Shown here: piece by piece, positions 24,553-33,546 of the stretch
Layout of the letters: each line of letters opens with the position of its first letter
Position numbering within the stretch: the first letter of the stretch is position 1
Position numbers and translations under genes: made by a program
Notes under the pieces: model-generated
Told to the model about the DNA's origin: nothing
Databases searched by the model: none
The model's input: only the letters and a program-made list of their open reading frames with translations
NCBI RefSeq assembly: GCF_042658845.1
Contig: NZ_JBHSRI010000002.1
Coordinates: 739,378-803,377, forward strand
Direction of reading: 5' to 3'
DNA length: 64,000 nucleotides
From: Paenisporosarcina macmurdoensis
Lineage (GTDB): Bacteria > Bacillota > Bacilli > Bacillales_A > Planococcaceae

Positions 24553-27285
24553 TTACTCTCCTATTACATCACTGATTACTTTTTCGGTAGAAGCGGCTCT
24601 CGCTTCATCAGTAGTAGTGTTTGTTGCTTCGTCAGACCCATCTTCACCTTCAACAGGAGGTACCGGCTCTTCAACAGGAGGTTCTACAGGCTCAACAGGA
24701 GGTTCTACAGGTTCCTCAACAGGCGGCGTTGGCTCTTCTTCAGGTGGTGTTGTTCCTTCACCTTCACCATCGTCATTGCCGTTTCCGTTTCCATTACCAT
24801 TACCGTTCCCATTACCGTTCCCTTCGCCTTCATCTTTATCTTTGTCTTTATCTTCATCTTCATCTTCTGGAGGTGGTTCTTCCTCCACAGGTTCTTCGAC
24901 TTCAACAGCTTCGATTTCAAGGGTAGTGCTGGCAGGAGAGCTAATTACTTCATCCGCTATTGCCACTACGGTAAATGTATACGTACTTCCTGGTGTGATA
25001 CCAGTTACTATTAATCCTTTTTGATCTGTTGTTTGAAGGACAGTAGGACTACCTCCATCAATAGCGTATGATACTTCAAATGCGACATCCATTTCTTTTC
25101 CGCCAGCTTTAGGAGCTTTGTGCTTCCAAGTCAGTGTTGCAGTTTGATCACCTTCACTATATTCAGCCTTTAATTTTGTTGGAGCGTCTACTTCAGTTTG
25201 TTCATATTCTTCTGATACTTGCTTAGGCTCAGAACCACGAACAAATAATTCTGTTTGTTTTAAATTGCTTGGTGTAAATTCACTAGCAAGTCGAAGAGGG
25301 GAAGTACCGACTTCAACAGTTGCTTCGATTACAGAATTTGGACGTTTGAAACGTGCTGTTTCTTTGCCTTCTGATATGTTGGTCATAACATTTTTAAAGA
25401 TACGTTGAGCAAATGTACGTTCTTCTTGGTTATCTGCGTTAATTGGATTGTTAAGATCTTTGTAGCCAGTCCATACTGCGACAGAATAATTTGTCGTGTA
25501 CCCAGCAAACCAAATGTCAGGTACTGATCCATCTTTTAAATCCCATTTTTTATAGTCATCAGCACTATAATTTGTCGTACCAGTTTTTCCAGCTACATCT
25601 AATCCAGGGATGATGGCAGCTTTACCACTAGCGCCACGTCGATCACTTACTACGTCACGTAGCATATCGGTCACCATGAATGCAGTAGAATCTTTCATAG
25701 CAGGAGTAGATTTGGGTTTATAGGTTTTTTTCGTCTTTCCATCACGGAATACGATTTCTTGAATCGTATAAGGCTCTGAATACATACCGTCATTACCAAA
25801 TGCGGCATAAGAAGCTGCTAAATCAATTGTGTTGATACCCGTTGTAGCTCCGATTGCAGCAGACTCATTTTCAAAATATTTTCCATTTATCCCTAATTTA
25901 TTAGCAAAACTTGTGCGATCGTCTAAATTTACTTCTTTAAACGCTTTGACTGCCGGAATATTTCGGGAGCGATATAAAGCTTCACGCATCGTCATAGCAC
26001 CTAAATATTCGTTATCGAAGTTTCTAATTTGTTGGTCTCTACCTGTATATTTCATTTCTTCATCGACTAAAGTATGACCGGTAGACCAATCTAGATATTC
26101 GATAGCAGGACCATAATCAAGCAGTGGTTTAACCGTCGAGCCAATTCCTCGGTCAGAGCGATCTTGTGCATAGTTGGTTGGAAGGTCATTACCATAGTCT
26201 CTGCCTCCGCCAATAGCAACAATTGCACCTGTTTGCGTATCCAATACTGTCAAACCAGCTTGCATGTTTTCAGTAGGGAAGTTCTCACTCTTTAATGTGT
26301 CTTCTACAGACGCTTGTGCTTGAGGATCTAGAGTTGTGTAAATTTCAAGTCCATCAGCAATAGAATAACCCTTTGCTTCAAGCTCATTTTTCATAACATC
26401 GTAGAAGGCAGGATATTTAAGCGAATTCGAAACTTTTCGTTTCTCTTCTGCTAATAATCCGTCAGCTACAGGAACTGCTTGTGCTTCTTCTTTTTCAGCT
26501 GTCGTGATTTTTCCATGTTGTTCCATAAGGCGCAACACGATATTTCTTCTTTTTTCAGCAGCTTCAGGGTGTTTGAAAGGATTATAGTTATTAGGACTTT
26601 GTGGAATTCCTGCTAACACAGCCATTTCGTGCAACTCTAGGTCTTTTAATTCTTTACCATAAAAATGAGTTGATGCCGTTCCAAATCCATACGTAGTACC
26701 AGACATCAATATTTTATTGAAATACATTTCGAAAATCTCTTCTTTTTCGTATTTCTGTTCTAACTGGTATGCCAGATAAGCTTCTTGCGCTTTTCTTTTT
26801 AATGTTTTTTCGTTTTGTAAAAATGAATTTTTTATTACTTGTTGCGTTAATGTACTAGCACCTTGTGAACCAAATCCACTTGTAATATTGGCAAGAACGG
26901 CACCGCCTAAACGATAAAAATCTATTCCGTTATGCTTGTAGAATCGTACATCTTCTGTTGCTAAAATCGCATTTTCCATTTCTTTTGGAATGTCTTCGTA
27001 ATTAATGTATTCGCGATTTTCGGGTCCTAAGGTCATGATTAAATCTTTATTTGTATCAAACACTTTAGAGGGCAATGGATCTTTTAATGATTCTTCATCA
27101 AGTTTTGGTGCAGAGCTTGCATAAAACGCGAACAATCCTCCACCAAATAATAATCCTGCTAAACCTATAAGAAGACAGGCAACCACAATTCGTTTTAGCC
27201 ATCCTGTTTTAGAAGTCTTTTTGGATTTCTTTTGTCTTTCAAGTTCTTTTCTTCGTTGTCCACGAGAATTCACTTTTTCGCTCAC
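24553..27285 (-). CDS. ponA: Class A penicillin-binding protein 1A/1B with Fn3 domain and low-complexity tail
   Basis: Bifunctional peptidoglycan glycosyltransferase/transpeptidase. It has a cytoplasmic basic N terminus and one TM helix (about 31-55). The GT51 domain contains EDVRFYKHNGID (catalytic Glu about 111) and GASTLTQQ. The transpeptidase domain has STVK (Ser about 383), SRN (about 440) and KTGT (about 567). An Fn3-like domain spans about 700-795. The last 115 residues are low complexity: acidic Pro-rich, (D/K)n, a run of eight Gly-Asn dipeptides, then Pro-Val-Glu repeats. GTG start behind GAGGAG. Follows recU by 16 bases. Confidence 0.95.
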   Translation of the reverse strand: MSEKVNSRGQRRKELERQKKSKKTSKTGWLKRIVVACLLIGLAGLLFGGGLFAFYASSAPKLDEESLKDPLPSKVFDTNKDLIMTLGPENREYINYEDIPKEMENAILATEDVRFYKHNGIDFYRLGGAVLANITSGFGSQGASTLTQQVIKNSFLQNEKTLKRKAQEAYLAYQLEQKYEKEEIFEMYFNKILMSGTTYGFGTASTHFYGKELKDLELHEMAVLAGIPQSPNNYNPFKHPEAAEKRRNIVLRLMEQHGKITTAEKEEAQAVPVADGLLAEEKRKVSNSLKYPAFYDVMKNELEAKGYSIADGLEIYTTLDPQAQASVEDTLKSENFPTENMQAGLTVLDTQTGAIVAIGGGRDYGNDLPTNYAQDRSDRGIGSTVKPLLDYGPAIEYLDWSTGHTLVDEEMKYTGRDQQIRNFDNEYLGAMTMREALYRSRNIPAVKAFKEVNLDDRTSFANKLGINGKYFENESAAIGATTGINTIDLAASYAAFGNDGMYSEPYTIQEIVFRDGKTKKTYKPKSTPAMKDSTAFMVTDMLRDVVSDRRGASGKAAIIPGLDVAGKTGTTNYSADDYKKWDLKDGSVPDIWFAGYTTNYSVAVWTGYKDLNNPINADNQEERTFAQRIFKNVMTNISEGKETARFKRPNSVIEATVEVGTSPLRLASEFTPSNLKQTELFVRGSEPKQVSEEYEQTEVDAPTKLKAEYSEGDQTATLTWKHKAPKAGGKEMDVAFEVSYAIDGGSPTVLQTTDQKGLIVTGITPGSTYTFTVVAIADEVISSPASTTLEIEAVEVEEPVEEEPPPEDEDEDKDKDKDEGEGNGNGNGNGNGNGNGNDDGEGEGTTPPEEEPTPPVEEPVEPPVEPVEPPVEEPVPPVEGEDGSDEATNTTTDEARAASTEKVISDVIGE

Positions 27286-27301
27286 GAACGTCTCCTCACT
27301 T

Positions 27302-27922
27302 TCACTGCTTTGCAGATTCCTCTGAAAGCATCTTTGTAACTCCTCGCAAATAGTCGATCGGAGGATATGCTCCAGGAACTATTTCAAAGGCGTTTTGTTC
27401 AAAAAATTCGAACGGAATTGATTTACGACCACCTTTACACATTTCATCCCAAGCATCTTGCAGGGGGGAATATGGCAAAACGAAATATCGATTGATCAAT
27501 GAAAACCGAACAATTAAAAAGGTAAGTCCTTTTTGTTGGGTGACTAATCGCATGTGGTCTATTTGATGGGCATGTATGTTTTTTAAAGGAAAAGAAGTTT
27601 TGTTTTTAGTTTCTTTTGCTTCAAAATCTACATGTAGCCCTTGCCAAACCCCATTAAAATCTGTCGTTGAAGCAGTTCGATAGTAAGCTTCTTTTATGAC
27701 AGCTGCGCTTCGAGACGGATACTCTACTTTGACTACTTGAATCGGTACTGGTTTTTTGTGGATGACGGCCGTACCTTGCTGCATGTAGTAGTCATTCGTT
27801 TCATTAATCTCATCCTCTAACGTCTTTCCCCTATTACTGAAGGAATAATCCTTTTTAGGACGTTTTTCAGTAGTATTTTTTGTAGGGGTGTATATTTTGC
27901 CATTCGGGTAGTTAATCACCAT
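27302..27922 (-). CDS. recU: Holliday junction resolvase RecU
   Basis: Homodimeric resolvase acting in recombination and chromosome segregation. The active-site region GVWQGLHVDFEAKETKNK holds the acidic/Lys catalytic residues, and the YPNGKIY start is typical. 206 residues. ATG 27922 has GAGGTG 7-8 bases upstream; the GTG at 27931 lies in that SD. The recU-ponA order is conserved in Bacilli. Confidence 0.94.
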   Translation of the reverse strand: MVINYPNGKIYTPTKNTTEKRPKKDYSFSNRGKTLEDEINETNDYYMQQGTAVIHKKPVPIQVVKVEYPSRSAAVIKEAYYRTASTTDFNGVWQGLHVDFEAKETKNKTSFPLKNIHAHQIDHMRLVTQQKGLTFLIVRFSLINRYFVLPYSPLQDAWDEMCKGGRKSIPFEFFEQNAFEIVPGAYPPIDYLRGVTKMLSEESAKQ

Positions 27923-28105
27923 GCTCGTCACCTCGAATATCAGTGTATCATAACCTTCCCTAATACTAGACGTGAAAGTTCTGTGAAGGGTTTCATTGGA
28001 AGATGTCGAATTAGCATACGTTTTAGCTTAATGCTTCTAGTTTTGTCGTTAGCAAAGGATATCCGCTCACAGTGTAGAACTTCACTACTATTGGAGGGAT
28101 GAACG

Positions 28106-28291
28106 GTGAAAAGAATTGAAGAATTGATTGAACAACTGTCGTTACTAGAACATATTTTAGAAGCGCGTTTTATACAGGAAAGATCGACTCAAACACAAAC
28201 CGTTATTGATAGAGGCCACCAAGTGGGAAGAGCAATAAAAGAGACAGAACAAATGATAGAATGGAATATCTGTTCCCGTAAAAGTGGTTAA
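28106..28291 (+). CDS. Small hypothetical protein (61 aa)
   Basis: Helical, polar protein (MKRIEELIEQLSLLEHILEA..) divergent from recU. GTG 28106 is the start, with GGAGGG at 28093-28098; the nearby ATG 28099 leads to an early stop. No family recognised; it may be a Planococcaceae-specific protein. Its stop codon lies inside the following terminator stem. Confidence 0.65.
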   Translation: MKRIEELIEQLSLLEHILEARFIQERSTQTQTVIDRGHQVGRAIKETEQMIEWNICSRKSG

Positions 28292-28305
28292 AACCACTTT
28301 TTTTT
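28280..28305 (+). terminator. Rho-independent terminator
   Basis: Stem AAAAGTGGTT/AACCACTTTT followed by T8. The stop codon of the 61-aa gene overlaps the hairpin loop. Confidence 0.88.
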
Positions 28306-28339
28306 GTTACTATTAATTGTAAAGCTATGTTAGATATAG

Positions 28340-28500
28340 CTGTTAATATTCCGCAAAACAGCTACGCTTTCTTAGGACGTGCGCCAAGACTCCTCAGGTC
28401 TACAGGGTATTGGTTACGAAGTGTTGCCACACGACGTGGTGTTCTTAGCCTTCGTTCCTTTCCTACGAGTAACCTCAGGAGCAATCTTTTTTGCTCCATA
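28340..28500. repeat. Possible second type of intergenic repeat
   Basis: Sequence of higher GC than the surrounding gap, with no convincing ORF. It contains two related words, ACTCCTCAGGTCTAC and ACCTCAGGAGCAA, and the near-palindrome CCACACGACGTGG. I have an impression of a widespread Planococcaceae intergenic sequence, but only one copy is in this window, so repeat status is a guess. Confidence 0.3.
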
Positions 28501-28543
28501 TCACTTCAAAGCGAGCTATGTTATTTAATACTGTTCATTTATG

Positions 28544-28669
28544 TGATTGTAGTGGAAGGCGGCGACTCCAGCGGGAAAAGCGTGTCCAGGTGAGACCCCG
28601 CAGAAGCGCAGCTCACGAGGAGGCTCACGGACCGCCCGCGGAAAGCGTCCGCCTGTAACGAAAATCAAC
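28544..28669 (+). repeat. Dispersed intergenic repeat, copy D (subfamily 1)
   Basis: 126 bp starting TGATTGTAG and ending AATCAAC, with the same blocks as copy C: GGCGGCGACTCCAGCGGG, AGGTGAGACCCCGCAG, GAGGAGGCTCACGGACCG and GCGGAAAGCGTCCGCC. It differs from C mainly in the central loop (AAGCGCAGCTCAC). Confidence 0.87.
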
Positions 28670-28712
28670 AGTAGAGTGTAACAGAGCCATTAGTAATAAA
28701 GGAGCTGAGACC

Positions 28713-29099
28713 ATGACATTAATTGAGCAAACAAAATTGGTTTTAGAAGAAAGTAACAAATGTTTAAGTCGTCACCAAGAAATGCGTGACACGGACTCAA
28801 CTCCAGATTTTTTTTCGCAAGTCAAACCTCACGCCGACCACTGGCACGCTTTCTTAATAGAGTGGAGAGAACAGTCGAGAAAATGGCTAGATGATAATCG
28901 TCCAAAACATATGAGAATCCAACAAATTGACGCGGCAATCGAAGCGTTCAACCAATATGTCGTCCAATCATTTTATAAAGACACAGGAAAAAAGAGATTT
29001 GCTCAGTCCATCCAATCAACGTGTTACACGTTGCAAACATATTTAAATGCCTTAGAGCAAGAAGGTGCCAAGCTTGAGACCGAAACAAACAATCAATGA
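28713..29099 (+). CDS. yppE: YppE family protein (DUF1798)
   Basis: 128-residue four-helix protein matching YppE, found between recU and yprA in B. subtilis. Conserved DFFSQVKPHADHW and KRFAQSIQSTCYTLQTYL segments fit the family. Function is unknown. SD AAAGGAGCTGAG lies before the ATG. The 3' end overlaps the start of mrfA. Confidence 0.82.
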   Translation: MTLIEQTKLVLEESNKCLSRHQEMRDTDSTPDFFSQVKPHADHWHAFLIEWREQSRKWLDDNRPKHMRIQQIDAAIEAFNQYVVQSFYKDTGKKRFAQSIQSTCYTLQTYLNALEQEGAKLETETNNQ

Positions 29100-31365
29100 C
29101 ATTCTGATTGAATGGAAACAAGATCCTGTTATGCGTGAACGAATTGTTCATTGGCACACTATAGATGAAAAAGAAGCTACTTTATCCGACTTTCCAACTG
29201 ATTTGCATCCTTCCATTCAACAAGCTTTGAAAGAAAGAGGGATTAACCAATTATATAGTCATCAGCGACAAGCTTATGATACGGCAAGAAGCGGACAGTC
29301 ATTTACAGCGATTACGCCAACAGCATCAGGCAAATCGCTATGTTATCATTTACCTGTTTTGCAGTCAATAGTTGAAGATTCTTCTTCACGTGCACTTTAT
29401 TTATTTCCAACGAAAGCTCTCGCACAAGATCAAAAATCTGATTTAAATTTATTGATTGAACAAATGAATCAAGATATTTTATCTTACACATATGATGGAG
29501 ACACTTCGCCAGCCATTCGCACGAAAGTACGTAAAGCAGGGCATATTGTGTTAACGAATCCAGACATGCTACATTCTGGGATTTTACCTCATCATACGAA
29601 GTGGGTTTCTTTATTTGAGAACTTGAAATATATCGTCGTAGATGAACTTCATACATATAAAGGTGTTTTTGGTAGTCATGTTGCACATGTGTTACGTCGC
29701 TTGAAACGCATTTGTCATTATTATGGAAGTAATCCCGTTTTTATATGCACTTCGGCAACTATTGCTAACCCAAAAGAATTGGCAGAATCGCTTACAAATG
29801 AGACGCATCAGCTCATTGACCAAAATGGAGCACCATCAGGTAAAAAGAATTTTATTTTTTATAATCCACCAATTGTTCACCCTACGTTTGGTGTAAGACG
29901 AAGTGCCATTTTAGAGGTGCGGGACTTATCCAAACGTCTGTACAATGAAGGTATTCAAACCATCGTCTTTGCGAAAAGTAGAGTAAGAGTTGAGATGCTT
30001 GTTACGTACTTGAAAGAGCTGACGAAAAAGAAAATTCATGATGAATCGATTAGAGGCTATCGCGGTGGCTATTTACCATCTGAGAGAAGACTAATTGAAA
30101 AAGGGTTGCGTGATGGAACCATTCGGACAGTCGTTAGTACCAATGCTCTAGAACTGGGCGTTGATATTGGCCAATTGCAAGCCTGTATTATGACTGGATA
30201 TCCAGGTAATATCGCCAGTGCGTGGCAACAAGCTGGGCGAGCAGGACGTCGACAAGACGAAGCACTCATTGTCTATGTTGCACAATCTACCGCACTGGAT
30301 CAGTATATCGTTAATAACCCAGCGTTTTTACTTGGACAGTCCCCTGAAGAAGCACGTATTTATCCGGATAATTTAATTATTTTAATGGACCATTTAAAAT
30401 GTGCTTCATTTGAATTGCCTTTTAAAACGACTGAACAATATGGAGAGTTTGAGATTCAAGAACTTTTAGCTTATTTAGAAGCAGAAGGCATATTAGTGAG
30501 AACTTCAGACAAATGGCACTGGATGAGTGATCGTTTTCCGGCACATGAAATCAGTTTACGCTCGGCATCGCAAGAAAATGTCATTATTATTGATCAAACC
30601 ATTCCAGCTGCAACTAAAGTAATCGGGGAAATGGATCGCTATAGTGCGATGACCTTACTCCATGAAGAAGCCATTTATCTCCATCAAGGCATTCAGTTCC
30701 AAGTCGAGAAATTAGACTGGGAAGAAAAGAAAGCATTTGTTAGAGAAGTAGACGTCGATTATTTTACAGACGCTAATTTAGCTGTTGAACTAAAAGTAAT
30801 GAGCGAAGACCAAACGAAAACGTTTGAAAATGGTTCTGTGTTTTATGGAGATGTTTCTATTTTAGCGATGGCCACCATGTTTAAGAAAATCCGATTCGAT
30901 ACACATGACAATATTGGTTCTGGTCCAATTCAATTACCTCCTGAAGAATTACATACGTCTTCTAGTTGGTTAAGCTTTGATAGACCAAATGGCTGGACGG
31001 ATGCCATGTTAACCGATGCAATGACGGGTACAGCAACGTCGATTGCTTCGTTTATTCCATTATTTGTTCAATGTGATCGTCGTGATATTCATGTGGTGCC
31101 TCAAGTGAAATCTATTCATGCAGAACAACCAACGTTTTTTGTGTATGATAGTTATCCTGGTGGAATAGGTATTAGTGAACGTGTTTTTGAAGTGTGGCCA
31201 GAATTACTTGCTTACGTGGAAAGACATGTTAAAAGTTGTCCATGTGACCAAGGATGCCCCGCGTGCATTGGCCCACAAGAAGCGACGATTGGTTTGAAAG
31301 ATGAAGTGTTAAAGCTTCTGGTGTATTTGCAAATCGAAACAAAAGGTGAGTCATATGTCATTTGA
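29074..31365 (+). CDS. mrfA: DEAD/DEAH helicase MrfA (YprA)
   Basis: ATP-dependent 3'-5' DNA helicase, which with MrfB repairs mitomycin-type damage in B. subtilis. Walker A is TPTASGKSLCYH and the DExH motif VVDELHTY. Motif VI reads QQAGRAGRRQDE. The C-terminal DUF1998 domain holds four Cys (SCPCDQGCPACIG) that bind zinc in the B. subtilis protein. TTG 29074 is chosen, with GAAGGTG 6 bases upstream and homologues starting here; GTG 29065 is possible. It overlaps both yppE and mrfB. Confidence 0.93.
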   Translation: MRPKQTINDILIEWKQDPVMRERIVHWHTIDEKEATLSDFPTDLHPSIQQALKERGINQLYSHQRQAYDTARSGQSFTAITPTASGKSLCYHLPVLQSIVEDSSSRALYLFPTKALAQDQKSDLNLLIEQMNQDILSYTYDGDTSPAIRTKVRKAGHIVLTNPDMLHSGILPHHTKWVSLFENLKYIVVDELHTYKGVFGSHVAHVLRRLKRICHYYGSNPVFICTSATIANPKELAESLTNETHQLIDQNGAPSGKKNFIFYNPPIVHPTFGVRRSAILEVRDLSKRLYNEGIQTIVFAKSRVRVEMLVTYLKELTKKKIHDESIRGYRGGYLPSERRLIEKGLRDGTIRTVVSTNALELGVDIGQLQACIMTGYPGNIASAWQQAGRAGRRQDEALIVYVAQSTALDQYIVNNPAFLLGQSPEEARIYPDNLIILMDHLKCASFELPFKTTEQYGEFEIQELLAYLEAEGILVRTSDKWHWMSDRFPAHEISLRSASQENVIIIDQTIPAATKVIGEMDRYSAMTLLHEEAIYLHQGIQFQVEKLDWEEKKAFVREVDVDYFTDANLAVELKVMSEDQTKTFENGSVFYGDVSILAMATMFKKIRFDTHDNIGSGPIQLPPEELHTSSSWLSFDRPNGWTDAMLTDAMTGTATSIASFIPLFVQCDRRDIHVVPQVKSIHAEQPTFFVYDSYPGGIGISERVFEVWPELLAYVERHVKSCPCDQGCPACIGPQEATIGLKDEVLKLLVYLQIETKGESYVI

Positions 31366-32629
31366 AAAAAATCTCTTACAAATGAAAAAGTTGATTAAGA
31401 AAAAGCCAGCGACAAAACAATCGCTGGCTCCTTTTGTCGTTCCTCAAAAACCACATTATACGAAAGCTTGGGAAAATGAAGGGTTAACGGTAATTGAAAA
31501 TAAGTTTGGAATTGTTTTCGAAAAAAGAATCGTCTATAGTCCTGAATTTAAGCACGGGGATTTTAAACTAAATGAAATCTTTGAGGCTTTCACTTTATGG
31601 AATTCCTTTCAAGGCGAACATCCAATTTCGACGGACGGCAAAAAAATCGTCTTTTTTGATACGGAAACAACAGGGTTAAAAGGAACAGGAACTTATATAT
31701 TTTTAATCGGACAACTCATTTGGAATGAAGACCATTTTGAAATGACTCAACATGTCTTAGCAGACCCGAGTCATGAAGCTGCTTTATTATATGAATGCGG
31801 ATTGTGGAAACCAGGACAAACGGTCATCACCTATAACGGGAAAAGTTTTGATTGGCCTCAGTTACAGACGCGCTGGACATTAAATCGAGACCATTTACCA
31901 AAGTTAGCGGATCCGATTCACATCGATTTACTTCATGGGTCTAGACGAGTTTGGCGAAATGAGCTCGATCAATTCAAACTTGTTCATATCGAAGTAGAAA
32001 AACTCGGATTTAGACGAGTTGGAGATATTCCAGGTCACTTAGCACCGATAATTTATCTGGATGCAGTGAAAAGTGGGGTACCCACCACACTCCTAAAAGT
32101 GCTTCATCATAACGAATGGGATATCTTATCGTTACTTACGTTGTTTATTCACAGCACCAAGTTGATCTTACAAGAGCAATATAACGACTCTAGTGTATCC
32201 TCAACGAATATAGGAAAATGGTTTTCGGATTTAAAAGACTTTGATAAAGGCCAAAGTGTATTTGAACAAATTATTAAAGAGTACAGTAAAAATGATGCCG
32301 CTCAAGCATTCTACTTTTTAGGCTATGAATATAAAAGACGTAAACAAATGATATTGGCATATGAAGCCTTTGAGCAATCGCTGATTAATTTACCTGACGT
32401 GTGGCAAATAAAAGCGTATGAAGAACTTGCGAAGATAGCAGAGCATGTTCAAAAAGATTTTGATTCCGCTAAAAGTCATGTGGAAAAAGCTGTTTTACTA
32501 ATAAAACAGTCTCAGTATTTAAAACCTGAACAGAAGGAACGCAAGAATATGGCATTTGAGAAACGCTTAAAACGTATAGTAAATAAACAGACTATTTCCC
32601 GGGCAAGCGCAGATTTCGACAGAAACTGA
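31355..32629 (+). CDS. mrfB: DEDDh exonuclease MrfB (YprB) with TPR tail
   Basis: Metal-dependent exonuclease partner of MrfA. The RNase H-like domain begins FFDTETTGLKGTGTYIFLIG, with further motifs in TYNGKSFDWPQL and LHHNEWDILSL. C-terminal helical repeats (about residues 290-390) look like TPR units. ATG 31355 has AAAGGTGAG before it and lies inside the end of mrfA, so the two are coupled. 424 residues. Confidence 0.92.
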   Translation: MSFEKNLLQMKKLIKKKPATKQSLAPFVVPQKPHYTKAWENEGLTVIENKFGIVFEKRIVYSPEFKHGDFKLNEIFEAFTLWNSFQGEHPISTDGKKIVFFDTETTGLKGTGTYIFLIGQLIWNEDHFEMTQHVLADPSHEAALLYECGLWKPGQTVITYNGKSFDWPQLQTRWTLNRDHLPKLADPIHIDLLHGSRRVWRNELDQFKLVHIEVEKLGFRRVGDIPGHLAPIIYLDAVKSGVPTTLLKVLHHNEWDILSLLTLFIHSTKLILQEQYNDSSVSSTNIGKWFSDLKDFDKGQSVFEQIIKEYSKNDAAQAFYFLGYEYKRRKQMILAYEAFEQSLINLPDVWQIKAYEELAKIAEHVQKDFDSAKSHVEKAVLLIKQSQYLKPEQKERKNMAFEKRLKRIVNKQTISRASADFDRN

Positions 32630-32659
32630 ATAGAGTAATGACCGCCAGCAGGGACTTTA

Positions 32660-32668
32660 TGATATAAT
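32660..32668 (+). promoter_or_regulatory. Extended -10 promoter for gpsB
   Basis: TGaTATAAT is a perfect extended -10 hexamer 31-36 bases before the gpsB start. No good -35 lies 17 bases upstream, which is usual for extended -10 promoters. Confidence 0.6.
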
Positions 32669-32704
32669 AAACCCCATGCATGTTACAACGGAAGGACGAT
32701 GTAT

Positions 32705-32998
32705 ATGGACACGAAATTAACTCCTGAAATCATTTTAGAAAAAGATTTTAAAACTGGTATTCGAGGATATAATCAAGATGAAGTAGATCAATTTTTAGAT
32801 GATGTTATTCAAGATTACAATTCATTTATGCAAACAATTGACACATTACAGTCAGAAAATAGACGGTTAATCGGCGAATTAGAAGATGCTCCAAGACGTC
32901 AAGTTGCACCTGCATCAACTGGTACTACTAATTTTGATATACTAAAAAGACTTTCAAATCTTGAGAAACATGTGTTTGGAAGTAAGTTGTACGAATAA
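32705..32998 (+). CDS. gpsB: Cell division regulator GpsB
   Basis: DivIVA-like adaptor that links PBP1 to the divisome and moves it between division and elongation sites. The N-terminal membrane-binding DivIVA domain reads LEKDFKTGIRGYNQDEVDQF; a coiled coil and a disordered linker lead to a C-terminal trimerisation helix (ILKRLSNLEKHVFG). ATG 32705 is 9 bases from GAAGGA; the ATG at 32699 is too close. Its partner ponA lies 5.4 kb upstream. Confidence 0.93.
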   Translation: MDTKLTPEIILEKDFKTGIRGYNQDEVDQFLDDVIQDYNSFMQTIDTLQSENRRLIGELEDAPRRQVAPASTGTTNFDILKRLSNLEKHVFGSKLYE

Positions 32999-33017
32999 TT
33001 CAACATCTAGTAGTGGA

Positions 33018-33046
33018 TTGATTTTGGGACAAAAAGCTAGTATAAT
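33018..33046 (+). promoter_or_regulatory. SigA promoter of rnpB
   Basis: TTGATT (33018-33023), a 17-base spacer and TATAAT (33041-33046), directly before the RNase P RNA. Confidence 0.8.
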
Positions 33047-33051
33047 AAAGG

Positions 33052-33455
33052 AACCAATTAGATAATCCAGGTAATCGCTGCAACGCTTGACGTTGTAGAG
33101 GAAAGTCCATGCTCGCACGGTTCTGAGATGACCGTAGTGTTCGTGCTTAGCGAAAAAATAAGCTAAGGCAGTGTTACAGCTGACGGCGGGAACAACACCT
33201 AAGTCTTCGGATATGGTCTAGGTTCTCTGAAAGTGCCACAGTGACGGAGCTGACTCGGAAACGTTTCAGGTGGAACGAGGTAAACCCCACGAGCGAGAAA
33301 CCCAAATTATGGTAGGGGCACTCTCATGCAGGAATTTAACGAATTGAGAGACAGACTTAGTCTGTAGATAGATGATTACTACTCACTTGTACGAGGCGTA
33401 AGCCGTTTGAGTACGTGATAACAAAACATGGCTTATTGGGTTTTCTAATGGGTAT
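33052..33455 (+). ncRNA. rnpB: RNase P RNA, type B
   Basis: Catalytic RNA of RNase P, about 400 nt. Signature blocks of the Bacillus (type B) form are present in order: GGTAATCGCTGCA, GAGGAAAGTCCATGCTCGCA, TAGTGTTCGTGCTTAGCG, GGTAAACCCCACGAGCGAG, AACCCAAATTATGGTAGGGG and ACAAAACATGGCTTA. The ends pair (ACC..ATTAGA with TCTAAT..GGT), giving helix P1. It sits after gpsB as in B. subtilis. The exact 5' and 3' ends are estimates. Confidence 0.95.
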
Positions 33456-33468
33456 ACTGTGACTAAAC

Positions 33469-33500
33469 AAGCTCTCCACTAACTTCGGAGAGCTTTTCTT
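33469..33500 (+). terminator. Terminator of rnpB
   Basis: Stem AAGCTCTCC/GGAGAGCTT with a 9-base loop and a T-rich tail, about 15 bases after the P1 helix. Confidence 0.88.
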
Positions 33501-33546
33501 AATAAATAAGCAAATTTATGAATGAATGTTAAAAAGGAAGGATGAG

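Noticed and set aside
24446..25024. Ser/Gly/Pro-rich plus-strand ORFs of 100-190 codons
   Set aside because: They are antisense to the repetitive ponA tail; their composition is the complement of its Gly-Asn, Asp and Pro codons, and no SD is present.
28327..28593. 88-codon plus-strand ORF
   Set aside because: It crosses the unexplained block and repeat copy D, and lacks an SD and protein-like composition.
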